Source: Desulfobulbaceae bacterium BRH_c16a (GTDB lineage Bacteria; Desulfobacterota; Desulfobulbia; Desulfobulbales; Desulfocapsaceae). From it: 64,000 bases of DNA. The notes beneath the pieces were generated by a model. That model was given only the letters and a program-made list of their open reading frames with translations. It was not told the DNA's origin and did not search any database. The stretch spans positions 62,001 through 126,000 of the forward strand of contig LADS01000021.1 in the NCBI GenBank assembly GCA_000961725.1, read 5' to 3'. Each line of letters starts with the position of its first letter. Position 1 is the stretch's first letter. Of this stretch, positions 16,305 through 25,509 are shown piece after piece. The position numbers and the translations under genes are program-made.

Positions 16305-16691
16305 TCAAAAGTTTTTGGGCAGCAGGAGGGATTGCTTGATTGCGGCAACCAGATCACTCTCAGCCACCGGTTTGACAAAAAAGAAACTCACTTTGGCCGT
16401 ACGAAGATCCCGTTCGATACGGCCGGTATCATCCTCCGTCAGGACTATGACCGGGGGAACTTCCATGCCGGACGTCATCGCCCATGTTTCCAACTGTTTT
16501 AAGATCACGATGCATGACCTGTTTTCACCGAAAAGTTCGAAAATAGCCAAGTCAAACACTTCGGAGAAGAGAAATTCCGGATGGAATTCTTCGAGGACCA
16601 GATCAACAGGAGCAATATTCATTTTTGCCAGTACCTGACGAGCTGTGAGGGTGGCGCTCCGGTCATCGTATATCAGCAATACATTCAGCAT
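16305..16691 (-). CDS. Receiver-like protein with Glu in place of the phospho-accepting Asp
   Basis: A 128-aa single-domain protein with a receiver (CheY-like) fold. The acidic pocket (IYDD), the conserved Thr (IVLTEDD) and the conserved Lys (FFVKPVAES) are present. Where the phospho-accepting Asp belongs, the sequence reads FDLAIFELFG, so a Glu seems to replace it. Such a protein could not be phosphorylated in the usual way and might act as permanently 'on'. It is the last gene of the minus-strand signalling block, 274 bp beyond the NtrC-type gene, with hairpin copy C between them. Confidence 0.7.
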   Translation of the reverse strand: MLNVLLIYDDRSATLTARQVLAKMNIAPVDLVLEEFHPEFLFSEVFDLAIFELFGENRSCIVILKQLETWAMTSGMEVPPVIVLTEDDTGRIERDLRTAKVSFFFVKPVAESDLVAAIKQSLLLPKNF

Positions 16692-16884
16692 ACATATCCT
16701 GTAAAGATCATCCGCCTGATGGGATATTTGCGAGAGCGTGTTTGTTCTATTTTTAGCAAAAAATGTTCCTTAGGGGAGATAAAGCTCGAGTAGTCGCTAA
16801 CAGTTTGTAACCATACAATTATATTATGTGGCGGTGTGCAGGTGAGTTGCGTGAGGCAGAATGAAACCGGCTGGATTGCGACAG

Positions 16885-16904
16885 AGGAGGCAGGATTACC
16901 TCCT
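16885..16904 (-). repeat. GGAGGTA-type hairpin, copy C
   Basis: On the minus strand AGGAGGTA / TGCCTCCT forms eight pairs with one U-G pair around loop ATCC; on the plus strand that pair is a C-A mismatch. It lies 61 bp downstream of the NtrC-type stop codon. Confidence 0.6.
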
Positions 16905-16965
16905 GGTCCATCCGTTACACAAGCACTTGAGTCGTGTGCTTTGGAAATATGGTGGGAGGGAATTG

Positions 16966-18357
16966 CTACTCGCGATTCTGCATTACCGAAAAATCTTTCA
17001 TCGCCAGCCCCAGCTCTTTGATTTTCGTATAGAAATTCTTTTTATGCATGCCCGAGAGTTTCAGGGCATGCTGGAGGCTGCCTTGGGAGAGGCTCAAGGT
17101 CTTTAACAGGTAGTCCCGGTCGAAACCCTCCATGGCCTGCTCCTTGGCCTGCTTATAGGTAGCAAGAGTTTGCTGCTCCTGGTCGCCCACTACCCGGCGG
17201 ACGTCTGCCAGGGAGATTTTTCGGCTGCTGGCCATCTGTGATATTTTATAGAGGGTCTGCTTGAGCTGACGCACATTGCCTGGCCACTCCTTGGCGATCA
17301 ACAGCGAGGCGGCGTCGGCGGAAATTTCATAGGTGATATTCTTGGCAGTTCCGAAGAGGTCGAGAAAATGCCAAATCAGCGGCAGGATATCGGCTTTTCT
17401 CTCTTCAAGCGGTGAGGTGCGAACGATTGAGGCTGACAGGCGGTAATAGAGATCCTCCCGGAAGGTGCCATTTTTACACATTTCTTCCAGATTGCGGTTA
17501 GTTGCGGCTAGAACCCGGACATCGGCCTTCTGGAGCTTCGCTTCCCCTACTTTGGAGTATTCTCCGTCATCGAGAAAACGCAGAAGTTTGGCCTGGACGT
17601 CGATCGGCAATTCGCCGACTTCATCAAAAAACAAGGTGCCGCCGTCGGCCGAGCCGATGTAGCCTTTGGTGGTTTTGCTTGCTCCGGTAAAAGCCCCGCT
17701 GACATGGCCGAAGAGTTCCGTTTCCGCGAGACTTCCCAGGACCGCACAGTTGATCGGCATAAATACGCCACGGCCGCGGTTGCTGTTGCGGTGAATGTCC
17801 CTGGCGATGATCTCTTTGCCGGTACCTGATTTGCCGAGGATCAGCACCGGGATGTCCAGATTTGCAAGCGAGGCGATCTCTTCACGGACATCCCTGGTGG
17901 ACATGGAGACACCGATATACCCGCTGCCTTTTCTTTCATCCGGGGTGGAGGCAATAAAGGCATTGCGCAGCCGTTTGAAGTGAAGGGCGGCATACACCGT
18001 ATACACCAGTTGCGACTCGTTGAACGGTTTAAAGAGAAAATGGGTAAGTCCCATTCTCAGGCATGGATCGAGATTCTGTTCATCCGGGACGCCGGTAATG
18101 ATCACGATTTCGGTGGAGAGCGAGGTCTCCAGCAATTTTCTGGAGAATTCGATGCCGGTCATTTCCGGCATATTGATATCGACCAAGGCCAGGTCGAATA
18201 CTTTTCCTTTGATGTTTTTCAAGGCTTCAAGAGGGTTGGTGCAGGCCTCGACGGCATAGCCGTTTTTACTGAGGGTCGACTCAATGAAGTCGACAATACT
18301 CGGTTCATCGTCAACAACCAGAACCTGTGCATTTTTTACCGCTCGTGCTTTATACAT
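16966..18357 (-). CDS. NtrC-family sigma-54-dependent response regulator
   Basis: A 463-aa activator of sigma-54 RNA polymerase. It has an N-terminal receiver (VVDDEPS; phospho-Asp in LALVDINMPEMTG; FLFKPF). The AAA+ domain has Walker A LGKSGTGKEIIARDIH, the sigma-54 contact loop GAFTGA, and Walker B GGTLFFDEVGEL. A Fis-type HTH lies at the C-terminus (LQHALKLSGMHKKNFYTKIK). Start ATG 18357 overlaps the end of the histidine-kinase gene by 8 bp, so the two very likely form a signalling pair. No clear -24/-12 promoter was found in the window, so its targets are unknown. Confidence 0.93.
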   Translation of the reverse strand: MYKARAVKNAQVLVVDDEPSIVDFIESTLSKNGYAVEACTNPLEALKNIKGKVFDLALVDINMPEMTGIEFSRKLLETSLSTEIVIITGVPDEQNLDPCLRMGLTHFLFKPFNESQLVYTVYAALHFKRLRNAFIASTPDERKGSGYIGVSMSTRDVREEIASLANLDIPVLILGKSGTGKEIIARDIHRNSNRGRGVFMPINCAVLGSLAETELFGHVSGAFTGASKTTKGYIGSADGGTLFFDEVGELPIDVQAKLLRFLDDGEYSKVGEAKLQKADVRVLAATNRNLEEMCKNGTFREDLYYRLSASIVRTSPLEERKADILPLIWHFLDLFGTAKNITYEISADAASLLIAKEWPGNVRQLKQTLYKISQMASSRKISLADVRRVVGDQEQQTLATYKQAKEQAMEGFDRDYLLKTLSLSQGSLQHALKLSGMHKKNFYTKIKELGLAMKDFSVMQNRE

Positions 18358-19510
18358 GGATATCCCGTATCGCTTCTTCCAGCTGATTGAGAGTGAAAGG
18401 TTTCTGGAGAAATGCCGTCTTGCCGGCAATTCCCGGGGGTGCCTTCTCGAGCTGGCCGGACATGAAGATAATCCGGGCCTGCGGGTTGATTTTCAGAATC
18501 TTCCGTTGGCATTCATAGCCGCTGCTGTCTCTCAGGCCTACATCCATCAGTACTGTGGTAATTATATCATGCAGAGGCTCATATTCCTCCAGTGCCTCGG
18601 CGCAGGTATTGACACAAAATACCATATGGCCGCGACGCTGCAGCCGGTGCAGGAGGAGTGTCCGCATTGCCTCATCGTCCTCGACTACCAGAAAACACTG
18701 TTTTTCCGGTCCATTTCCATTGTGTTTGTCGGCGCACGGTTGCTCGGTATGTATCGGTTCAACAGCTTCTTCCGTGTTCACCGGGAAAACCGCGCTGACT
18801 ATGGTTTCTTCACGGTCGCGACCGGCGATGATGAGCCGGCCATGGTATCTTCGGGCGAGGACATCGGCGGCATACAGGCCAAGCCCCCGATGAGGGGAAT
18901 CGCATCTGGTGGTGGCAAAGGGAACATGGAGGGAGGAGAGTATGCTCTCGGCGAACCCTGGCCCGTGATCGCGGAAGCCAAATGCGAACTGCGGCCCGGT
19001 TGATTCCGAATCCTGCATGCGGACGATTTCAAGGATGATCTTTCCCCCTTCCGGGGTTGCATCGACACAGTTTTCCCCTAGATAAAACAGGATCAGGACC
19101 AAATCGCGAAAGTTGCAGACGAGTTTTTCCTGCCGCAATTCCGATTTCAGCACGAACCTATGCACCCGGGAGATGGAGTTGAGCAGTTCCAGCGTTTTGG
19201 TCGCGAGAAGCAGGGGAGAATGGCTGCGGTTGTCGGTATCCATATCCCGGGCAAAGTCATAGAGAACTGCCGTTTGATCGATGCCGCGCTGCAGCAGGTC
19301 GTCGATCAGTTCTCCCCGGTTGCAGTCCAGATCGCAGGGTAACGCGCTTTCCTGCCGCAGTATTGCCGTTTGCCCGCCGAGCCCGGTGAGGATATTGTTG
19401 TAACTATGGGCCACCCCTTTCGCCACGCGTCTGATGGCAGAATGGTATTTGAACTGCAGCAACAGGCTCTGGAGATGTTGCGGGGAAAGCTTTGCGTCGT
19501 TGACGTCCAT
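18350..19510 (-). CDS. Cytosolic histidine kinase with C-terminal receiver domain
   Basis: A 386-aa protein without transmembrane segments or a recognisable sensor domain. The H-box is RVAKGVAHSYNNILTGLGG (about residues 28-46, a variant of GxAHDFNN). The ATPase region shows GENCVDATPEGG (N box), FRDHGPGF (G1) and HRGLGLYAADVL (G2). A receiver domain follows from about residue 265 (VVEDDEAM; VLMDVGLRDSSG; LQKPFT). Its end overlaps the start of the NtrC-type regulator by 8 bp, the likely phosphorylation target. The input may come through protein contacts within the chemosensory block (inferred). Confidence 0.88.
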   Translation of the reverse strand: MDVNDAKLSPQHLQSLLLQFKYHSAIRRVAKGVAHSYNNILTGLGGQTAILRQESALPCDLDCNRGELIDDLLQRGIDQTAVLYDFARDMDTDNRSHSPLLLATKTLELLNSISRVHRFVLKSELRQEKLVCNFRDLVLILFYLGENCVDATPEGGKIILEIVRMQDSESTGPQFAFGFRDHGPGFAESILSSLHVPFATTRCDSPHRGLGLYAADVLARRYHGRLIIAGRDREETIVSAVFPVNTEEAVEPIHTEQPCADKHNGNGPEKQCFLVVEDDEAMRTLLLHRLQRRGHMVFCVNTCAEALEEYEPLHDIITTVLMDVGLRDSSGYECQRKILKINPQARIIFMSGQLEKAPPGIAGKTAFLQKPFTLNQLEEAIRDIHV

Positions 19511-19677
19511 AAGAGTTCTGCAAGTTTAAGGTTTTCTGAAAGGGTATCACATCGTCTGCGCCTAATCAAATATGCAAAACGGATTTTGTCTGAATACATT
19601 AATCCGAAGTTGTCTCGGGTCGGTATTGAGTTGAATTCTCAAGCAAAAGGCGCAAGAAGGTAATGTGAAAGGGTGTT

Positions 19678-20067
19678 TCAGGCGAGCAACTGTTTTACCA
19701 GAGAGAGAAGTTCAGCCGGTCGAAAAGGCTTGGCCAAGGTATTGTCGGCCCCGAGCTTTTTGGCGAGAGAAAGGTAGGTTTGCGGCTCCAGAATTCCTCC
19801 GCCCGAAACAGCAATGACCTTGGGGCGGGGCTGTTGTTTGTTCAGCTCCATGATAACTTCGAGGCCTTCCTTGTCCGGCATGATGATATCGGTTATGACC
19901 AGGTCGGGGGTATGTGTTTTGAATTTTTTCAGGCCCTGCACACCATCGGTGGCAGTGAGAATGGAATATCCCGCCCGACCTAAAAGGTCGCTCATCATCC
20001 GCAGCATATTTTCATTGTCTTCGATGATCAGGATGTTCTTCACTGTCGTTTCCTTTAGGTTGTTCAT
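19678..20067 (-). CDS. CheY-like single-domain response regulator
   Basis: A 129-aa receiver protein. Acidic pair IIEDNE, phospho-Asp in LVITDIIMPDKEG, conserved Ser/Thr in IAVSGGG, Lys in LAKPFRP. There is no output domain. Its ATG overlaps the stop of the J-domain gene by four bases (ATGA), so it is translationally coupled to that gene and to cheB. It could shuttle phosphate between CheA or the downstream kinase and an unknown partner. Confidence 0.88.
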   Translation of the reverse strand: MNNLKETTVKNILIIEDNENMLRMMSDLLGRAGYSILTATDGVQGLKKFKTHTPDLVITDIIMPDKEGLEVIMELNKQQPRPKVIAVSGGGILEPQTYLSLAKKLGADNTLAKPFRPAELLSLVKQLLA

Positions 20068-20915
20068 CTCACTTTACCGTGGAGGGTCGCATTGTGGTGC
20101 TGGAATTGATCAAGTAATTCCTGTAACTCCGGTTGGCTGACAAGGCTATTTTCCAACAGGATGGTGCCGAATTTTTTCTGCAGGCGCTGCTGATGGAACA
20201 TCAGTACCCTTACCTGCTGCTCCGTAAGTATGCCCAGAAGTTGAGCGGTTTCCCCGAATTGTCCGAAGGGTTTTCTCGCATGCAGAATGGTGGTGATGTC
20301 CTCCTGGCGGCACATTCCGAAGCGTCTGCCCAATTCGCCGAGGCGAGGTCTTCCGGTTCTCTGCCAGGTGAGAATCCGGGAGATCGTCCGCCAGTTGGTC
20401 AGACCCGAATAATAGAGGAAATGACCAAAGAGCAACTGCCTCTGGGGAAGCGGACCTTCGTAAAGGTTTTCGGTGTTGGCATGAACAGGGCCTCTGCGTG
20501 TTTCGCCAGGGAGGATAATCGGTTCAATGGTTCGGCGATGGTGGGAGGCTTGTTGCCGGCCACCGTTTCCTGCAGAACGGTGAGGGGGGGCTGGGTTTGG
20601 CCGGACTGTTGCGGCAGCATTTCTTTTATACTGGGGGGTGACGATCGTCGGACCGGTTTTTTTAGTCTTCAAGAATGTGAGCAGGGTCTCGTAAGCCTCC
20701 TGAACTGCATGGAAACGCGCAACACTTTGCTTGTGCAGCGACAGATCGAGTCCGATCAGCCGGTCGGGATGAGTTTCCATCACCCTTTTGCGATAGGCGC
20801 TTTTAATACCGCCTGCTTGCAGGTAGTCCAGGAATTCACCGGAAACATTCAGCTCAGTGCCGAAGAGGACTTCGCACGACTGGAAGAGTTTTGTCTCGGA
20901 GATCAGTTGTTCCAT
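20064..20915 (-). CDS. J-domain protein with C-terminal MshEN-like helical repeats
   Basis: A 283-aa cytosolic protein. Residues about 12-85 resemble a J domain (DnaJ type): YRKRVMETHPDRL holds the HPD tripeptide needed to stimulate Hsp70, followed by ARFHAVQEAYETLLTFLK. A poorly conserved Pro/Arg-rich linker follows. The C-terminal about 110 residues repeat a short helical unit of the form RLGELGRRFGMCRQEDI, QLLGILTEQQVRVLMFHQQ, FGTILLENSLVSQPELQELL. This is like the repeats of type II secretion/MshE N-terminal (MshEN) domains. It lies directly after cheB and is coupled to the next receiver gene. Its role in chemotaxis is unknown. Confidence 0.78.
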   Translation of the reverse strand: MEQLISETKLFQSCEVLFGTELNVSGEFLDYLQAGGIKSAYRKRVMETHPDRLIGLDLSLHKQSVARFHAVQEAYETLLTFLKTKKTGPTIVTPQYKRNAAATVRPNPAPPHRSAGNGGRQQASHHRRTIEPIILPGETRRGPVHANTENLYEGPLPQRQLLFGHFLYYSGLTNWRTISRILTWQRTGRPRLGELGRRFGMCRQEDITTILHARKPFGQFGETAQLLGILTEQQVRVLMFHQQRLQKKFGTILLENSLVSQPELQELLDQFQHHNATLHGKVR

Positions 20916-22493
<1,578 letters not shown>

Positions 22494-22497
<4 letters not shown>

Positions 22498-23354
22498 GTT
22501 TTCATATAGACAGTGGATCCAACCGACTTGAAATCGACATCGATACCATTCAACGTCTCGGAATGCCCGAGGAAAAGATAGCCTCCCGGCCGCAGCTGCC
22601 GATGGAATTTCTGCATCAGGTTCTGTTGAGTCGGCTTGTCGAAATAGATTACTACATTGCGACAGAAGATAATATCCATTTTGTCCCGCACCCCGAAATC
22701 GGCATCCATGAAATTGATCCGCCGGAACGCAACCTTTGCGCGGATTTCCGGGCAGATACGAACAAGGGAGCAATTTCTGTCCTTGCTGCGCAGAAGGTAC
22801 TTTTTCTTGATGTTCATGGCGATTTCCTCGGTCCGTTCTTCCGGGTATATCGCTTTTTTTGCGGTCGCGAGAATTCTGGTGCTGATGTCGGAGGCGAGGA
22901 TGGTAAAACGGAGATCGCGGTGTTCGGCCCCAAATTCGGCTAAGACCATGGCGAGAGTATAGGGTTCTTCACCGCTTGAGCATCCGGCACTCCAGATCCG
23001 CACCGGATGAGAATGGGTGACATCACGTTGCTTCATTATCGCCGGCAGCGCTCTTTGCGTGAGAAAATTGAAATGACCGGGTTCGCGGAAAAAATCGGTT
23101 TTATTGGTCGTAACCACATCGATCAGGTGGACGAGTTCCGTCTCCTGCCCCTCGGGACTGAAGACGAAATTTCCATACTCTGCAAAGGATGGCATGCCGA
23201 GAAGTTTTAGGCGTTTTTGCAGGCGCGACTCAAGCATGGTTTTTTTGGTAGGCGGCAACTGAATTCCAACTTGGTCATAGATAAGAGAGCTGAACCGTTG
23301 GAATTCCTCCTTCTTCATTTTTGCAGTTGAATTGAGAATCATGCTTTTGCTCAT
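22494..23354 (-). CDS. cheR: Chemotaxis protein methyltransferase CheR
   Basis: A 286-aa SAM-dependent enzyme that methylates glutamates on chemoreceptors. The N-terminal helical domain (FQRFSSLIYDQVGIQLPP) is followed by the SAM domain with WSAGCSSGEEPYTLAMVLAE (20 residues), DISTRILATAKKAIYPEE and DIIFCRNVVIYFD. ATG 23354 is the first good start; an in-frame TTG lies 15 bp upstream. The five transmembrane receptors in this cluster end in an aromatic [DE]xFEK(Y/F) tail, the expected docking site for CheR. Confidence 0.95.
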
Positions 23355-23604
23355 TGTGTACCTGTTCAAAGAAACGATGTCCGGGGGCTGGAATCCGGTC
23401 TTGTGGATTGAAAGTGTTTTAGTGCCTTACAGTTTATAGAAAATAATCTGCGAAAGGCACTTATACCCCCGTGTGGGGTGTTAGCGAAAAACATGCCATG
23501 AATCGATAATTCGCAAAATATTTAATATTATCAGTTTGTGAGTGAAGAATTGCGAAGTAATCCGAGGAGAAGATGGAGAGAAGGTTGGGGAAGGCAAGAG
23601 GCGG

Positions 23605-23642
23605 CCACCCTCCAGGAGGTAAATTTACCTCCTGGAGGGTGG
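23605..23642 (-). repeat. GGAGGTA-type hairpin, copy D (perfect 38-bp palindrome)
   Basis: A perfect palindrome with 19-base arms; the left arm is CCACCCTCCAGGAGGTAAA. It begins 5 bp after the stop codon of the receptor gene at 23648. No U-run follows on the minus-strand transcript. The remaining 250 bp up to cheR contain one small CCCC/GGGG stem near 23467-23482 and nothing else I can name. Confidence 0.75.
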
Positions 23643-23647
23643 GTGGA

Positions 23648-25357
23648 TCAGTATTTTTCAAAATCATCATCGAGATGATCCGCGCCCGCCTTTCCACCAA
23701 GGTCAAGATTTATCGCCCCTTTTTTTTCCGTCATTTTTCCAGGCGCGGCCTTTGCCGCTCCGCCATGTTTATCGATAATCCTTTGTGGTGGTGAAGGATT
23801 ATGGGGAATGGCGACTTTTCTTAAAGGCATCCTCTGAGAAGTACCGCGCAGATGTCTATTGTTGCCGGTGTCCAGGCGGAAGAAGGAGATGGTCGATTTG
23901 AGCTGCTCGGCCTGACTGGAGAGTTCCTCCGTGGTCGAGGCCATCTCTTCGGCCGCCGCCGCGTTTTGCTGAATAACCTGATCGAGTTGCTGAATCGCCC
24001 TGTTGATCTGGTCGGCACCGGTGTCCTGCTCTTTGCTCGAGGCGCTGATCTCCTGCACGAGTTCTGCGGTCTTCCGGATGTCGGGCAGCATTTTACCCAG
24101 CATATCTCCGGCTTTCTCGGCAATCGCGACGCTGGTAGTCGACAGCTGGCTGATCTCGCCCGCTGCCGCCTGGCTTCGTTCGGCAAGCTTCCTGACCTCT
24201 GAGGCAACTACTGCAAAGCCCTTGCCGTGTTCTCCGGCTCGTGCCGCCTCAATCGCTGCGTTTAAGGCGAGGAGGTTGGTCTGGCGGGCGATCTCCTCGA
24301 TAATCGAAATCTTGGTGGCGATCTGTTTCATCGCCGAAACGGTTTCGGTCACAGCCTTGCCGCCATCTTGAGCGTCGGCTGCACTTTTTACGGCGATCTT
24401 TTCAGTCTGCAGGGCATTGTCGGTATTCTGGCGGATGTTCGAAGCCATCTCCTCCATGCTGGCCGAGATTTCCTCGGCGCTGGCCGCCTGTTCGGTAGCT
24501 CCCTGGGACATCTGCTGGGCGGTGGAGGACATTTCCTGCGACCCTGAGGCGACATTTTCGGCGGCGGTCACTACATCGCCAACCACTTCTTTTAACTTCT
24601 CCACCATCGTCTGCATGGCGTCGAGGAGCTGTCCCAGTTCATCCCTGGTGTGGTTGGCAAACGTCAAGGTCAGGTCGCCGCTCGCCAGGGTGTTGGCCAC
24701 TTCCAGCGCTTTTTCAATCGGACGTCTGATGCTCCGGGATAACAACCAGGCGAAACCAAATCCCATCACCAGCGCGATCCCGGCTATTGCGAGGGCGAGG
24801 GTAATGGCATTTTTTCTAATACCATCAAATTCTTCATCGGCCTCAACCATTTCATTCTTCAACGAGTCGACGATGAGTCTGAGAGGTTGCATAGCTTCTT
24901 CGGCCCTTTCGTCGATCTGTTCATTGATTTTCTTCAGTTCGTTCGCATCCGCTCGCCCGAGCGCAGGGATCAACTCCTTCTCGATAAAGGTAAAGAGATC
25001 CTGAACGTGGTTGTTTAATTGTTCGGCCAGTTTTGTCTCTTCGGGGGTATCCACCAGAGTATGTACGATCTCGACGTTTTTCCGGATAATTTCCTGCTCT
25101 TTAGGCAGCTGACGTTCAAATTCCAGGAAATCAAGGTCGATAACCGCATCGGTTAGAAGCATCGCAAAGTTGCCGAGACTCTTGTCAATATCCATGATTG
25201 CTATGACATCCTGGCCGCGTTTGGCGCCGGCGTCCTGTAATACACCCAGGGTATTCATTTTCAGGATCTGCATCAGCACTACCCCACTGAAGAGTACGAT
25301 GATACAGGTGATTCCGAGTAAAAGTCTTGTGCCGATCTTGATATTGCCGATTCGCAT
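23648..25357 (-). CDS. Methyl-accepting chemotaxis protein (receptor 5, last of the array)
   Basis: A 569-aa transmembrane receptor. TM1 is about residues 8-32 ([20 protein letters not shown]). A four-helix-type periplasmic domain follows, then TM2 at about 186-212 ([20 protein letters not shown]) and one HAMP domain. The long cytoplasmic coiled-coil signalling domain carries the tip [20 protein letters not shown] with [13 protein letters not shown]. The C-terminus is DDDFEKY, a CheR-tether type tail. It lacks the tandem HAMP repeats of its neighbours and its periplasmic part differs, so the ligand is probably different. AGGGAGA 8 bp before ATG 25357 supports the start. Hairpin D lies at its 3' end and cheR follows. 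Confidence 0.95.
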   Translation of the reverse strand: MRIGNIKIGTRLLLGITCIIVLFSGVVLMQILKMNTLGVLQDAGAKRGQDVIAIMDIDKSLGNFAMLLTDAVIDLDFLEFERQLPKEQEIIRKNVEIVHTLVDTPEETKLAEQLNNHVQDLFTFIEKELIPALGRADANELKKINEQIDERAEEAMQPLRLIVDSLKNEMVEADEEFDGIRKNAITLALAIAGIALVMGFGFAWLLSRSIRRPIEKALEVANTLASGDLTLTFANHTRDELGQLLDAMQTMVEKLKEVVGDVVTAAENVASGSQEMSSTAQQMSQGATEQAASAEEISASMEEMASNIRQNTDNALQTEKIAVKSAADAQDGGKAVTETVSAMKQIATKISIIEEIARQTNLLALNAAIEAARAGEHGKGFAVVASEVRKLAERSQAAAGEISQLSTTSVAIAEKAGDMLGKMLPDIRKTAELVQEISASSKEQDTGADQINRAIQQLDQVIQQNAAAAEEMASTTEELSSQAEQLKSTISFFRLDTGNNRHLRGTSQRMPLRKVAIPHNPSPPQRIIDKHGGAAKAAPGKMTEKKGAINLDLGGKAGADHLDDDFEKY

Positions 25358-25399
25358 TGTTTTATCTCCCTTCAAGGAATGAGGACACGATCTGCCGGA

Positions 25400-25417
25400 A
25401 CCCGCCCGAAAGCGGGT
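25400..25417 (-). other. Small intercistronic hairpin
   Basis: ACCCGC / GCGGGT, six pairs, loop CCGAAA. It lies in the 152-bp gap between receptors 4 and 5, with no U-run. It could be a partial terminator or a processing site. Confidence 0.4.
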
Positions 25418-25435
25418 CCTTATGTTCAGGCTGAG

Positions 25436-25470
25436 CTTGATGAGATTGCAGGAAGAGCAGTCTCATCAAG
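25436..25470 (-). other. Intercistronic hairpin with ten-pair outer stem
   Basis: CTTGATGAGA (25436-25445) pairs with TCTCATCAAG (25461-25470), with a further TGC/GCA pairing inside. It lies between receptors 4 and 5. Confidence 0.5.
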
Positions 25471-25481
25471 AGATAACCTGC

Positions 25482-25503
25482 CGGGTGGTAGTTTTGCCAC
25501 CCG
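25482..25503 (-). repeat. GGTGGTA-type hairpin, copy E
   Basis: CGGGTGGTA / TGCCACCCG, nine pairs with one wobble, loop GTTT (as read on the plus strand). It lies 6 bp after the stop codon of receptor 4, almost the same distance as copy D. It is the only copy where the wobble pairs on the plus rather than the minus strand. Confidence 0.6.
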
Positions 25504-25509
25504 TATGAA

